64,000 nucleotides of DNA from Crocinitomix algicola (GCF_001661595.2 NZ_LYPF02000012.1:62001-126000); one strand, 5' to 3'. Positions 18,106 through 26,525 are shown, counted from the first letter of the stretch. Notes: a model not told the origin generated them from the letters alone. Numbers and translations are program-made.

Positions 18106-18204
18106 TATCTTTACAACGAATTATTAAGCATTTTGTAAGATAATTTTAGTTTCATAGCTAAAAGTTAGGTGGGGGCGTTTTGTTTAGGCAAAACGCCCTT
18201 TTTT
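18106..18204 (+). ncRNA. candidate small RNA with its own terminator
   Basis: The 310-base spacer 17971-18280 holds a second strong terminator with no gene in front of it. GGGCGTTTTG (18173-18182) pairs with CAAAACGCCC (18189-18198), followed by six T residues. About 65 bases upstream, TATCTTTA at 18106-18113 is one mismatch from the -7 consensus. This would give an RNA of roughly 85 bases. No open reading frame with support lies inside. The RNA is inferred from the orphan terminator and a weak promoter match. Confidence 0.35.
18173..18204 (+). terminator. orphan intrinsic terminator
   Basis: A 10-base-pair perfect stem with a 6-base loop is followed by TTTTTT. It is separated from the OmpA-gene terminator by about 150 bases and precedes the promoter of the DUF2490 gene. 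Confidence 0.8.
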
Positions 18205-18227
18205 ATCCCCTAATTTTGCCTAATCAA

Positions 18228-18258
18228 TTGGCAGGCCACCCAAAAATGAGTAGTTTTG
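18228..18258 (+). promoter_or_regulatory. Bacteroidota-type promoter of the DUF2490 gene
   Basis: TTG at 18228-18230 and TAGTTTTG at 18251-18258 are separated by 20 bases, fitting the -33/-7 promoter of the primary sigma factor in this phylum. The coding start is 22 bases downstream. Confidence 0.65.
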
Positions 18259-18280
18259 TGCCGAATTTAAACTACATTCC

Positions 18281-18982
18281 ATGAAAACTGTTATAAAAAG
18301 TCTTTTACTGTTCACATTTATTTTTCACTTTTCTAATTCGTCAATGGCGCAAATCAACGAAGATAAAGTCGGTGCTTGGTATATGTATTTTGTGAATAAG
18401 AACTTCAAAAATAGTCAATGGGGATTTCAGGGTGATTTGCAATATCGAAATTGGAATTTGGGTGGAGATTTAGAACAGTTGCTCGTTCGAGGTGGACTTA
18501 CATTTCGTCCCAGTAACTCTAGTATTAAGTTAACATTGGGATATGGGAGTATTACAACTGGAGTTTATGGAGATGATGAATCAACGACGCATGAAAGTAG
18601 ACTCTATCAAGAAGCCTTGTTACCAGCAAAGATCAGTGATAGATTTTTAACTAGTCATCGCTTTAGATACGAACAAAGGTTTTTAAATGGACAAGATTTA
18701 AGAACACGTTTTCGCTATAATTTATTCTTAAATATCCTACTGAATAAAAAAGAAATGTCAAACGGAGCTTTGTATTTGGCGCTTTACAATGAAGTATTCA
18801 TTAATGGGGAACGAAATATTGGAAATGGAGCTACAGTTGAATTATTCGATAGAAACCGTTTCTATTCTGCTTTGGGATACATGGTAAGTTCGAATACTAA
18901 AATTCAGGTTGGACTGATGAATCAAACAACAGAGAATTGGAAGAAAAATCAATTACAAATTAGTTTACACCAATCATTTTAA
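18281..18982 (+). CDS. DUF2490 outer membrane protein
   Basis: The 233-residue protein has a signal peptide ending SSMAQ. The rest of the chain consists of amphipathic beta strands ending in a terminal phenylalanine (QISLHQSF), as expected for an outer membrane barrel. The opening EDKVGAWYMYF segment and repeated QWGFQGDLQYRNWN-like strands match the DUF2490 family, whose function is unknown. It has its own promoter. Its end overlaps the convergent DUF2452 gene by 4 bases. Confidence 0.85.
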   Translation: MKTVIKSLLLFTFIFHFSNSSMAQINEDKVGAWYMYFVNKNFKNSQWGFQGDLQYRNWNLGGDLEQLLVRGGLTFRPSNSSIKLTLGYGSITTGVYGDDESTTHESRLYQEALLPAKISDRFLTSHRFRYEQRFLNGQDLRTRFRYNLFLNILLNKKEMSNGALYLALYNEVFINGERNIGNGATVELFDRNRFYSALGYMVSSNTKIQVGLMNQTTENWKKNQLQISLHQSF

Positions 18983-19455
18983 GACTGTTTGTTTGCATCT
19001 ATGCCGTCTAAAATATCCCATGTATGATCAGCTAAAAGTCGAACAGTTGCAATATATTTATATTCATTCTTTTTTGAGCGACCCCATTCGGATGGACCGA
19101 TAATGGATAGGAGTTGTTGCATCGATTGATCTTCGTAGAGATAATAAATATGATTAATTATAGGCTCGAATCGATAAGTCGCCGCATAAATGCGTTCAGA
19201 AATTTCCTTTCTCGATTGAATCTTTTTTGCCTGTTCGGCAAGTAGCTGCATTTGCTCATACAGTTGACTGAGTTGTTGGTCAGTTTGATGCTCCATAGCA
19301 GTTAAAGCTCGACCTTTTTGTTTGCCAATATCTTCAGGCTTAATAGCAGCACTACCTACGTGATGACCATAGGCTAATGTATGGGGGTTCTCTGCAATCT
19401 TGTCTGGATCTATTGGGTTAATAAATTTTTCACGCTTCTTTTTATCTTCTTCCAT
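18979..19455 (-). CDS. DUF2452 family cytoplasmic protein
   Basis: This 158-residue hydrophilic protein carries the DUF2452 pattern: FINPIDPDKIAENPH near the start, GSAAIKPEDIGKQKGRAL in the middle and GPSEWG near residue 123. Family members are sometimes labelled GTP-binding, but no GTPase motif is visible, so no function is assigned. A helical segment at residues 55-90 could be a coiled coil. It overlaps the end of the DUF2490 gene by 4 bases. Confidence 0.8.
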   Translation of the reverse strand: MEEDKKKREKFINPIDPDKIAENPHTLAYGHHVGSAAIKPEDIGKQKGRALTAMEHQTDQQLSQLYEQMQLLAEQAKKIQSRKEISERIYAATYRFEPIINHIYYLYEDQSMQQLLSIIGPSEWGRSKKNEYKYIATVRLLADHTWDILDGIDANKQS

Positions 19456-19547
19456 ATCGCAATATTTCTCACCTAACTTCTACAAAAATAGAGATATTTT
19501 ATTTGACTTTTTTTTTATTTTTATGAGACTAACTCTAAACTAAAACT

Positions 19548-20351
19548 ATGGGATTAATCATCGGGGGAATTATAGTCATTTGCATCGGTGTCTTTTTGTG
19601 GATTGCAAATGGAAAAAAGGCAGAAAAATCTGCCAAATTACAACTTCTAGATACAACTCCAATTAAGGACATTATTGAAAATTTTACTAGTATAACCGAT
19701 TCAATGGGAAAAGGTTCATTTTCTAATTACGTTGAAGTAAAAGGAACAGCGTATTCTGATAATGAAATACTGTCGGAATTAACAGGTGAAGCACTTTTAT
19801 ACTCAGAAACAAGGGTTATCCATGAATATGAATCATTAGAGGTTAAAACCGATAATAACGGTAAAAAAAGAAAAGAATGGGTACCGAAAGAAGATACTGT
19901 TGCTTCGAACAATCGTTGGGCGGTTGATTTTGGAGTGAAAGATGAATCAGGTTTTATGCTTATTGATCCAACAAAATCGCAGCTCCATACAGAGCATCTC
20001 TTCGAAAAGTTTGAACCAGAAGAAGAAGATAACTTGGCGAAAAAAGTAAGTGGTTTCGCCAAATTGTCATCTCCATCCTCCAAAGCCAAACGAACAATTG
20101 GATACCGATATAAAGAAGTTGGGATTAGGTTAGGCTCTCCCTTATATGTGGCTGGTAATGCCAATGATAGAAATGGGGAACTGAAAATTTCTATGTCGAA
20201 TAATAAAGAGGATGATTTTATTGTTTCTGTAAAATCAAAAGATCAATTATTAAATAATTTATCCAGTGCAGCTAAAGGATTGAAGATTGGAGCTTATATA
20301 CTATGGGCAGGCGGTGCGGCTCTATTGATATATGGAATTATAAGTATATGA
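19548..20351 (+). CDS. GIDE-domain membrane protein (prokaryotic relative of MUL1/GIDE)
   Basis: This 267-residue protein has membrane helices at about residues 3-20 and 244-266. The domain between them resembles GIDE/BAM (beside-a-membrane): KGTAYSDNEILSELTGEALLYSETRVIHEYE, with RTIGYRYKEVGIRLGSPLYVAGNA later (read as two segments). In eukaryotes this domain belongs to mitochondrial E3 ligases such as MUL1, which add a RING finger. No RING cysteines are present here, as is usual for prokaryotic members. Its function is unknown; a membrane-associated sensing or scaffolding role is only a guess. The gene stands alone upstream of fabI. Confidence 0.7.
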   Translation: MGLIIGGIIVICIGVFLWIANGKKAEKSAKLQLLDTTPIKDIIENFTSITDSMGKGSFSNYVEVKGTAYSDNEILSELTGEALLYSETRVIHEYESLEVKTDNNGKKRKEWVPKEDTVASNNRWAVDFGVKDESGFMLIDPTKSQLHTEHLFEKFEPEEEDNLAKKVSGFAKLSSPSSKAKRTIGYRYKEVGIRLGSPLYVAGNANDRNGELKISMSNNKEDDFIVSVKSKDQLLNNLSSAAKGLKIGAYILWAGGAALLIYGIISI

Positions 20352-20355
20352 TAGC

Positions 20356-20390
20356 TTTTGCAGTTGAGATGGATTAAAATTTTATTTTTG
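20356..20390 (+). promoter_or_regulatory. promoter of fabI
   Basis: TTTTG at 20356-20360 and TATTTTTG at 20383-20390 are separated by 22 bases, a good -33/-7 pair. The implied 5' leader is about 68 bases. Confidence 0.6.
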
Positions 20391-20464
20391 CACTTGTTAA
20401 AAAAGAAGTATTGAGCGATTTATTGTATGCGTTCGATTGAAAATGAATAATTTAAATTAAAGAT

Positions 20465-21280
20465 ATGTCTAACGGATTATTAAAAGGAAAAAAAGGAATC
20501 ATTTTTGGAGCCTTAAATGAGCAGTCAATTGCATGGAAAGTTGCCGAACGTGCACACGAAGAAGGTGCTGAATTTGTTTTGACTAATGCCCCAATTGCAA
20601 TGCGAATGGGTGAGATAAATCAATTGGCCGAAAAAACTAATTCTAAAGTAATTCCTGCCGATGCAACCAGTGTTGAAGATTTAGAAAAATTAATTGACGA
20701 ATCAATGGAGATCTTAGGAGGTAAAATTGATTTTATCCTTCATTCTATTGGAATGTCAGTGAACGTAAGAAAAGGAAAACACTATACAGATCAGAATTAT
20801 GATTGGACAATGAAAGGGTTAGATGTTTCGGGAATGTCCTTTCACAAAGTGATGCAAACGGCTTATCAAAAAGATGCAATGAATGATTGGGGATCTATTC
20901 TTGGATTAACTTATATCGCTGCTCAGCGTGTGTTCCCTGATTATAACGATATGGCGGATAATAAATCTTACTTAGAATCTGTAGCACGTAGTTTTGGATA
21001 CCATTTTGGACAGAAAAATAATGTGCGTGTAAATACAATTTCTCAGTCTCCTACGGTAACAACAGCTGGTAGCGGAGTAAAAGGGTTTAACGAATTCATT
21101 AATTTCTCAGAAAAAATGTCTCCATTAGGGAATGCTTCAGCTTTAGATTGTGCAAATTACTGTATTTCGATGTTCTCAGACTTAACTAAGTTCGTAACGA
21201 TGCAAAATCTTTTTCATGATGGAGGATTTTCCGCAACAGGTGTTACACAGGAAGTTATTGAAAAATTTGGGGAAGAATAA
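20465..21280 (+). CDS. fabI: enoyl-[acyl-carrier-protein] reductase (NADH)
   Basis: This 271-residue short-chain dehydrogenase-type enzyme performs the last reduction in each cycle of fatty acid elongation. The FabI nucleotide-binding start is present (GIIFGALNEQSIAWKVA). The catalytic pair is seen in DYNDMADNK, a tyrosine and lysine separated by six residues as in FabI rather than the usual SDR spacing. The FHDGGFSATGV ending is also typical. It is monocistronic, between its own promoter and an intrinsic terminator. Confidence 0.96.
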   Translation: MSNGLLKGKKGIIFGALNEQSIAWKVAERAHEEGAEFVLTNAPIAMRMGEINQLAEKTNSKVIPADATSVEDLEKLIDESMEILGGKIDFILHSIGMSVNVRKGKHYTDQNYDWTMKGLDVSGMSFHKVMQTAYQKDAMNDWGSILGLTYIAAQRVFPDYNDMADNKSYLESVARSFGYHFGQKNNVRVNTISQSPTVTTAGSGVKGFNEFINFSEKMSPLGNASALDCANYCISMFSDLTKFVTMQNLFHDGGFSATGVTQEVIEKFGEE

Positions 21281-21302
21281 GCTTAATAAAATTTTAAAAT
21301 AA

Positions 21303-21334
21303 AAGGCGTTGTGTGAAAACACAGCGCTTTTTTT
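21303..21334 (+). terminator. intrinsic terminator of fabI
   Basis: GCGTTGTGT (21306-21314) pairs with ACACAGCGC (21319-21327) around a GAAA tetraloop, followed by seven T residues. It sits between convergent fabI and the Nudix gene. Confidence 0.85.
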
Positions 21335-21342
21335 ATGCCGGA

Positions 21343-21975
21343 TTAGTGTTCAATTCGTTGTAAAATAAATTTAAACTCGTTCAAAATTATTGCTGTTGCT
21401 CCCCAAACCAGTTTCTCTTGAAAATTAAATGATGGAACATTTTTAATTTTTCCTCCTTTTACGGGAAAGTCTGCCATGACGCGGTTTTCTTTTAAGAGTA
21501 AGTCTTGCGTTGAAGCATGAATAATTGATTGTACTTCCCGAGGATCAGGTTTTAATGGTGGTAAATTAGGGGTAAATCCAATGTATGGGTGAATTAAAAA
21601 TTGACTAACAGGGATGTAAACTTCTGTGAGTTGACCAATTAATTGGATTTGATTTGGTGAGACCCCAATTTCTTCTTCCGTTTCTCGCAAGGCTGTAATA
21701 GACGTATTTTTATCTTCTTTTTCAACTTTACCGCCCGGTAAACTAATTTGACCACTGTGCGACCCATTATATTTTGGTCGTTCGGTTAAAATAAATGAAA
21801 GGCCACTTGGCGAATTGTATAATAATAACAAAACAGCAGATAAGCGATAGTTAATAGGCTTACGCAAAGCTTCCGAAGCGGTCGCTCTAAATGGAATCAT
21901 ATCCCTATGCGCGATTTCTCCTGGAAGGTTCTTTAATTCCGTACCGATTTGTTGTATTATTTTAGGAATAGTCAT
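21343..21975 (-). CDS. CoA pyrophosphatase-type Nudix hydrolase
   Basis: The 210-residue protein has a complete Nudix box (GGKVEKED...RETEEEIGV). The upstream signature LTERPKYNGSHSGQISLPGG is the mark of the coenzyme A diphosphatase (NudL-like) subfamily. Such enzymes hydrolyse CoA and its derivatives to 4'-phosphopantetheine and adenosine 3',5'-bisphosphate. It is cytoplasmic with no signal. It is convergent with fabI. Confidence 0.88.
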   Translation of the reverse strand: MTIPKIIQQIGTELKNLPGEIAHRDMIPFRATASEALRKPINYRLSAVLLLLYNSPSGLSFILTERPKYNGSHSGQISLPGGKVEKEDKNTSITALRETEEEIGVSPNQIQLIGQLTEVYIPVSQFLIHPYIGFTPNLPPLKPDPREVQSIIHASTQDLLLKENRVMADFPVKGGKIKNVPSFNFQEKLVWGATAIILNEFKFILQRIEH

Positions 21976-22155
21976 GACAAGTAGACAAATTTAGGGAAGA
22001 TTCTTGAATTTTTAATTGATGAATAAAAGGAGTATTTCACACTTGTTTGTTCGTGTGGATTGAAATATTGTTTATTTTGTTGAATGAAATGTGCATGATT
22101 TTAAGGCATAAATAATAATCAAGTTATCTTGTAATTTTATTAAAATTTAAGGGAC

Positions 22156-22692
22156 GTGACGGACAGTATTTTATTCGAATTGTTTGATATAAAACAAAAA
22201 TTTTTAAGGGAGATTCCACATCCAAAATTAATTCTGAAACAGATTAAAAAAATTGAAATCAATCAGGGGTATAACGCTCCACGTGCTTTAGACTATAGTT
22301 CGTATCCACTAACAAAAAGCAATGAAGCATTAACGTTGGTTCAGTTCCTAGACGAACACATTCATGCGGGCTTAGGATTAAAGCATCAAATATCTTTATC
22401 CAATACATACGACCAACTAAAAGATAGTTTGGTGCAACTAATTGACCATCAGGTGCAATTGGTGCGTAAATTGAAGTCTTATTTGCCTTTTATGGACAGT
22501 TATCCAGATCAAGAAATAAAACAATCAAAACCGCTTGATCCATATGCCGTTTTAAAATTGATTCAAAAGCAAAATCTCAAAGAGAATGAAATAAAGAATT
22601 ATCTTTGCATCCTACTCGAAGCTGGCGAAGAAAACTCTAATACTCTTTTGGAGGCTTGTTTGCAAGCGAATAAAATTTTAGGCAATGGATGA
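22156..22692 (+). CDS. hypothetical protein with GTG start
   Basis: This 178-residue protein has no signal peptide or membrane segment and no recognised domain. It is helical and Leu/Lys-rich. No ATG lies near its beginning, and an in-frame stop lies 15 bases upstream of the GTG at 22156, so GTG is the likely start. Its end overlaps the DUF493 gene by 8 bases. It heads a run of seven closely spaced genes reaching 26177. Confidence 0.65.
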   Translation: MTDSILFELFDIKQKFLREIPHPKLILKQIKKIEINQGYNAPRALDYSSYPLTKSNEALTLVQFLDEHIHAGLGLKHQISLSNTYDQLKDSLVQLIDHQVQLVRKLKSYLPFMDSYPDQEIKQSKPLDPYAVLKLIQKQNLKENEIKNYLCILLEAGEENSNTLLEACLQANKILGNG

Positions 22693-22951
22693 TCGATTTG
22701 AAAAATTACGCGAACTACTTGAAAACCTTAATTACCCTTCAGTGTACATGTATAAGTTTATTGTGAAACAAGACCCGAATAAAGTTGCTGAAATTAAAAA
22801 GTGTTTCAATGAATCTGCTGAAATAACGACCAAGCCTTCAAAAAATGGAAATTATATTTCAGTAAGTGTAAAAGAAATGATGCTAAATAGTGAAGCGATA
22901 ATCGAACGCTACAAAGCAGTTGGTCAAATTGATAATGTTATCACCCTTTAA
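22685..22951 (+). CDS. DUF493 (YbeD-like) small protein
   Basis: The 88-residue protein matches the DUF493/YbeD family: a compact alpha-beta ferredoxin-like fold resembling small ligand-binding regulatory domains. Visible family features are the NYPSVYMYKFI strand and the NGNYISVSV strand, followed by a helix. E. coli YbeD sits beside lipoate biosynthesis genes, but there is no such neighbour here, so its role is open. The start overlaps the previous gene by 8 bases. Confidence 0.85.
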   Translation: MDDRFEKLRELLENLNYPSVYMYKFIVKQDPNKVAEIKKCFNESAEITTKPSKNGNYISVSVKEMMLNSEAIIERYKAVGQIDNVITL

Positions 22952-22954
22952 ATT

Positions 22955-23347
22955 ATGGGAAAATTAGAAAGTAGTCAGGTTATTTTCGGAATTTTGTATG
23001 CAACTGGTGCAATATCTTTATTAGTTGTGAGTTACATGTTATTTATAAAGCGGTTTAAACGAAATAAGTTGAAGGCAGTAAGTGAGGTAAAGTTAAATAC
23101 ATCGCGGTACGACAGTTTTTCAAATAAAACACAGTTTTTAATCGAATTGTCCGATAATATGCAGGTTACCTTAAGTCTTTTAAACCGAAATGAAGAATTA
23201 GTAGGAGAAATAATAAATGAAGAATTGTTAGCTGGTGAGAATGTCGTTGATTTTGATCCGACAAAATTTGAAGAAGGCAATTATTATTTATCTTTAAAGA
23301 CCAAGAATTCGTCAATATTGCGAAAAATTAGAATTACAAAGGATTAA
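22955..23347 (+). CDS. membrane-anchored protein with a T9SS-tail-like beta domain
   Basis: This 130-residue protein has one transmembrane helix (about residues 8-28) followed by a basic RFKRNKLK stretch. The C-terminal 75 residues end in a pattern that strongly recalls type A T9SS sorting domains: a short beta sandwich with GENVVDFDPTKFEEGNYYLS and then LRKIRITKD. The usual YPNP opening is missing. The basic residues after the helix suggest that the domain may face the cytoplasm, which would rule out secretion. No function is known. The spacing of 3 and 1 bases to its neighbours supports cotranscription. Confidence 0.6.
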   Translation: MGKLESSQVIFGILYATGAISLLVVSYMLFIKRFKRNKLKAVSEVKLNTSRYDSFSNKTQFLIELSDNMQVTLSLLNRNEELVGEIINEELLAGENVVDFDPTKFEEGNYYLSLKTKNSSILRKIRITKD

Positions 23348-23348
23348 T

Positions 23349-24023
23349 ATGAATAGAATGGCAAAAATTCAAGTGAAATTATTAGTAGTGTTTCTTTGTG
23401 TTTTTTGCGTTCCTATCGTCCATTCGCAATCTGAATCATTTAATCCTAAAGGTAGTTTTAGTGTAGATCTTGGGGTTCCAACAAAAGCCAAAAATCCGGC
23501 CTTTGAAAAAGTCATGGAAGGATTATTAAACATGGGGCTCGATTATCGACATAATGTTTATAAAGGATTAACAGTTGGTGGAGGGTTAAAGTACTCGTTT
23601 TTTACTTTAAATTCTTTCGCCTTTAACTCTAATCAAGTAACAGGTTCATATCATATGCCTGGAGGATACGCAATGGTGGGGTATGAAAAATTCACAACGG
23701 ACCGCGTTTCATTTAATGGGAATTTGCGTGTTGGTTATTCCAGCCTTCTATCGGTTAATGATACTAGTAAGGCTTTATATGACGGTCCTTATATAAAAGA
23801 AGCTTTTTTTATTGAGCCGACAACTGAAATAGTTATGTTGACAGATAAAGTATCTCCTCATGGATTTAGTTTTGTGTTGAGTTATAGTTTTTATTTTAAT
23901 GAATTTACTAAGGATGATGTAAGTATGAAAGACATTTCTTCCATCCCTGAAGAGGATTATAACGGTATTACACGATTCTTGAGCATCGGCTTTGGTTACC
24001 GTTATTACCTGGGAAGAAATTAG
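23349..24023 (+). CDS. predicted outer membrane beta-barrel protein
   Basis: The 224-residue protein has a signal peptide (KLLVVFLCVFCVPIVHSQ). Alternating aromatic beta strands follow, ending in FLSIGFGYRYYLGRN, consistent with a small outer membrane barrel of about 8-10 strands. It is not assignable to a named family by eye. A second ATG at 23358 is an equally good start for the signal peptide. It precedes a lipoprotein gene by 6 bases, so the two may work together in the envelope. Confidence 0.7.
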   Translation: MNRMAKIQVKLLVVFLCVFCVPIVHSQSESFNPKGSFSVDLGVPTKAKNPAFEKVMEGLLNMGLDYRHNVYKGLTVGGGLKYSFFTLNSFAFNSNQVTGSYHMPGGYAMVGYEKFTTDRVSFNGNLRVGYSSLLSVNDTSKALYDGPYIKEAFFIEPTTEIVMLTDKVSPHGFSFVLSYSFYFNEFTKDDVSMKDISSIPEEDYNGITRFLSIGFGYRYYLGRN

Positions 24024-24029
24024 TTGACA

Positions 24030-24647
24030 ATGAGAATTAGTACGCTTTTCATCATTTTTTTAATCCTTTTTTCTTGTAAGAAAGAGGAGGTTACTGATTA
24101 TAAGTTACCCAAAGGTGCAATAGCATTTACAGATGACGATTTAAATTTTGTGCCATACTCAAATCAAAACTTAGTGTTTAAAAAAGCTCCTGATTTTATT
24201 GAAGAATTGCACTATCAATTTGATGGGAGAAATGCTACCCGAAACCAATTTGCATGGGACCAAACTTATTTTAAGAATGCAGCAGATGAGCATTTAAGGG
24301 TTGAACTACGTTTACGTCATTTAAAAACAACTAATATCACCCTAAAAACATTGGCTATCTATATGCCATATTGGGACGGAGAAAGCAAGTTGAATGAGTC
24401 ATTGTTTGAAATTCCTTTAAAAATGGATGCAACTTCTTCAGAAATCTTTTCTGGAAGACTGGTGTTCCATGAAGCGATTGATTTGCATGGTACCATCTGG
24501 GAAAACGTATATGAAATATTACCGCTTTTATATCCTACAGAAGAAGAGGAGAGTGGTAGTAGATATAGCAAATTGTTTTATTCGACTGAGTTTGGATTAA
24601 TTCAATTGAATCAAGTAAATGGAAATAGTTGGATATTAATTCCATAA
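24030..24647 (+). CDS. lipoprotein of unknown function
   Basis: The 205-residue product begins MRISTLFIIFLILFSC, a lipoprotein signal with lipobox LFSC followed by KKEE. The mature part is rich in beta strands and contains no recognised domain. The ATG at 24030 is preferred over an in-frame TTG six bases upstream because it gives the canonical signal. It follows the barrel gene closely. Confidence 0.65.
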   Translation: MRISTLFIIFLILFSCKKEEVTDYKLPKGAIAFTDDDLNFVPYSNQNLVFKKAPDFIEELHYQFDGRNATRNQFAWDQTYFKNAADEHLRVELRLRHLKTTNITLKTLAIYMPYWDGESKLNESLFEIPLKMDATSSEIFSGRLVFHEAIDLHGTIWENVYEILPLLYPTEEEESGSRYSKLFYSTEFGLIQLNQVNGNSWILIP

Positions 24648-24658
24648 ATCAAATAGAA

Positions 24659-25438
24659 ATGAGTGTTTTTAAAGCCGTTTTTTTAGGTACAGGAACTTCT
24701 CAGGGTGTTCCTGTAATTGCATGTAAATGCGAAGTTTGCCAGTCTGAAGATGAACGAGATAAAAGGTTGAGAACGTCATTAATGTTTACAATTAAGGATA
24801 AGAATTATGTAATCGATACAGGACCTGATTTTAGACAGCAAATGTTACGTGAAAAAGTGGATTCGCTTGATGCTATTTTATTCACGCACGAACATAAGGA
24901 TCATATTGCAGGTATGGATGATGTGCGTGCTTTTAATTTTGCTAGTCAATCCTCCATGGAGGTTTATGCTTCGCCCTTGGTTGAAATTGGGTTGAAAAAG
25001 GAGTTTCATTATGTTTTTGGTGATTATAAATATCCAGGAATTCCCCAAATCAACCTAAACATTATAGGTGATGAATCCTTTAAGGTAGGAGAGGAAACGG
25101 TGACACCGATTAATGTGATGCACTACAAACTCCCTGTTAAGGGGTTTCGAATAAGAGATTTTGTTTATATAACGGATGCTAATTTCATTAGCGAAGAAGA
25201 GTTTAATAAACTCAAAGATGTGAATGTACTTGTTTTAAATGCACTTAGAAAAACTAAGCACATTTCTCACTTTTCTTTGGATGAAGCAATAGCAATTATT
25301 AAACGTATTAATCCTAAAAAAGCATACCTAACGCATATTAGTCATTTAATGGGGAAACACGCGGAAGTTTCTAAAATTCTGCCCAATAATGTAGAAATAG
25401 CATATGACGGTCTGCAAATTGACCTCAATGCACATTAA
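24659..25438 (+). CDS. MBL-fold phosphodiesterase (PhnP-like)
   Basis: This 259-residue metallo-beta-lactamase-fold hydrolase has the PhnP/YcbJ-like N-terminus FLGTGTSQGVP followed by an IACKCEVC cysteine cluster that binds a structural zinc. The HEHKDHIAGMDD motif binds the catalytic metals, and further ligands lie in ITDAN and THISH. PhnP acts on phosphoribosyl 1,2-cyclic phosphate, but no phn genes are nearby, so the natural substrate is unknown. The ATG at 24659 begins the conserved region; the frame is open for ten more codons upstream without a good start. Confidence 0.85.
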   Translation: MSVFKAVFLGTGTSQGVPVIACKCEVCQSEDERDKRLRTSLMFTIKDKNYVIDTGPDFRQQMLREKVDSLDAILFTHEHKDHIAGMDDVRAFNFASQSSMEVYASPLVEIGLKKEFHYVFGDYKYPGIPQINLNIIGDESFKVGEETVTPINVMHYKLPVKGFRIRDFVYITDANFISEEEFNKLKDVNVLVLNALRKTKHISHFSLDEAIAIIKRINPKKAYLTHISHLMGKHAEVSKILPNNVEIAYDGLQIDLNAH

Positions 25439-26177
25439 AAAGTTTTTAAGACTATTTTTCATTTTTGGGATAGTTTCGTTAATCAGTTACTTTGTCTTTA
25501 AGTCAAATGATTCAACCTTTGTGTATAGTCAATATGGCGTTAAAGTTCCAGAAAGCTACACAATTTTTGGTTTGGATGTGTCTCATCATCAAGGGGAAAT
25601 CGATTTTCAAAAAGTCATTGAAAGTGGAAAAGATGGCGATGCAATTTCTTTTGTTTATATTAAATCCTCTGAAGGAGAAAATCATAAAGACCGAAATTAT
25701 GATATAAACGCTGAAGGATTTGCTGCAGAAAAGTTAAATTATGGATTCTACCATTATTTTCAACCCGATCGCTCTGCTATTAAACAAGCCCTTTTTTTTA
25801 CGAATATCATTGACGGATATAATTTTAAGTTAATTCCTGTTATTGATGTCGAAGTTAAAGGCCACGCAAGGAATGAGTCTTTAATCGACTCAATTCTCAT
25901 GTTTCAGCAAATTGTTGAAGATCGACTTTTAATTAGGCCAATGATTTATACTTATGTATCTTTTTTTGAAGATTACCTTAATGTGGAAGAATTACAAAAC
26001 GAACTTTTTTGGTTGGCGAGTTATAATGGGAAAAATCCATATATGGGAAATAAAAATGTCGTTATGTGGCAGTTTACAGAACGTGCAAAAGTAGCTGGAT
26101 TGACTACTTATGTTGATTTAAATGTCGCTAAAGATGATTTCTTCAATAAAGTTGTACTATCTCGCTATAAAAACTGA
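25428..26177 (+). CDS. GH25 family lysozyme, membrane-anchored
   Basis: The roughly 249-residue protein has an N-terminal hydrophobic segment (LFFIFGIVSLISYFVF), serving as an anchor or signal, and a glycoside hydrolase family 25 domain. The visible motifs are FGLDVSHHQGEIDF, the FVYIKSSEG strand, YGFYHYF and the catalytic PVIDVEV (Asp-x-Glu). MWQFTE follows near the end. GH25 enzymes cleave the glycan backbone of peptidoglycan. The start at 25428 overlaps the MBL gene by 11 bases. It is the last gene before the long non-coding stretch. The target could be the cell's own wall or that of prey or competitors. Confidence 0.9.
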   Translation: MHIKKFLRLFFIFGIVSLISYFVFKSNDSTFVYSQYGVKVPESYTIFGLDVSHHQGEIDFQKVIESGKDGDAISFVYIKSSEGENHKDRNYDINAEGFAAEKLNYGFYHYFQPDRSAIKQALFFTNIIDGYNFKLIPVIDVEVKGHARNESLIDSILMFQQIVEDRLLIRPMIYTYVSFFEDYLNVEELQNELFWLASYNGKNPYMGNKNVVMWQFTERAKVAGLTTYVDLNVAKDDFFNKVVLSRYKN

Positions 26178-26182
26178 AAAAA

Positions 26183-26270
26183 GGGGTGAGCAAACTGCTT
26201 AAAATGATACATACAATAACCCAAAACCTATGAAAAGATATCATTTAAGTATAAGCGCTTCTCACCCCCC
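26183..26270 (-). ncRNA. tandem hairpin unit A, candidate small RNA
   Basis: Read on the minus strand, CTCACCCC's partner GGGGTGAG starts near 26268 and the unit closes with CTCACCCC at 26190-26183, followed by TTTTTT. An inner stem pairs 26239-26246 with 26202-26209. The loop holds the element shared with units B and C (26215-26236 here; on the plus strand AACCCAAAACCTATGAAAA). The unit lies directly after the GH25 stop codon. The RNA itself is an inference from structure and the terminator-like 3' end. Confidence 0.5.
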
Positions 26271-26412
26271 GTGTCTTATTTGACGATTAATTAGAATATA
26301 ACTTACAATTATTTAAAGTAAGAATAACTGTTATTATAAACGTTTTAAACTCTCTGATGTTTTGATGGAAAAGTTAATAATTTGTTAAAACTAAATAGGG
26401 AGAAAAAAAGAA

Positions 26413-26488
26413 GGGGACACTCGAAGTAGAATTTTCATTAACCCAAAACTTATGAAAAAGTACATCTACTAAGAAACCAAGTGCCCCC
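26413..26488 (-). ncRNA. tandem hairpin unit B, candidate small RNA
   Basis: The outer arms are 26413-26420 (GGGGACAC on plus) and 26481-26488 (GTGCCCCC on plus), pairing with one bulge. The inner stem is AGTAGA (26425-26430) with TCTACT (26465-26470). At the tip, TTTTCAT (26432-26438) can pair with ATGAAAA (26452-26458). The 29 bases at 26434-26462 are identical to unit C. On the minus strand the 3' arm runs into TTCTTTTTTTCTCC, as in an intrinsic terminator. Confidence 0.5.
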
Positions 26489-26525
26489 TGTACCAATATT
26501 TATTAATTTTTCTGTTGAAAAAGAA

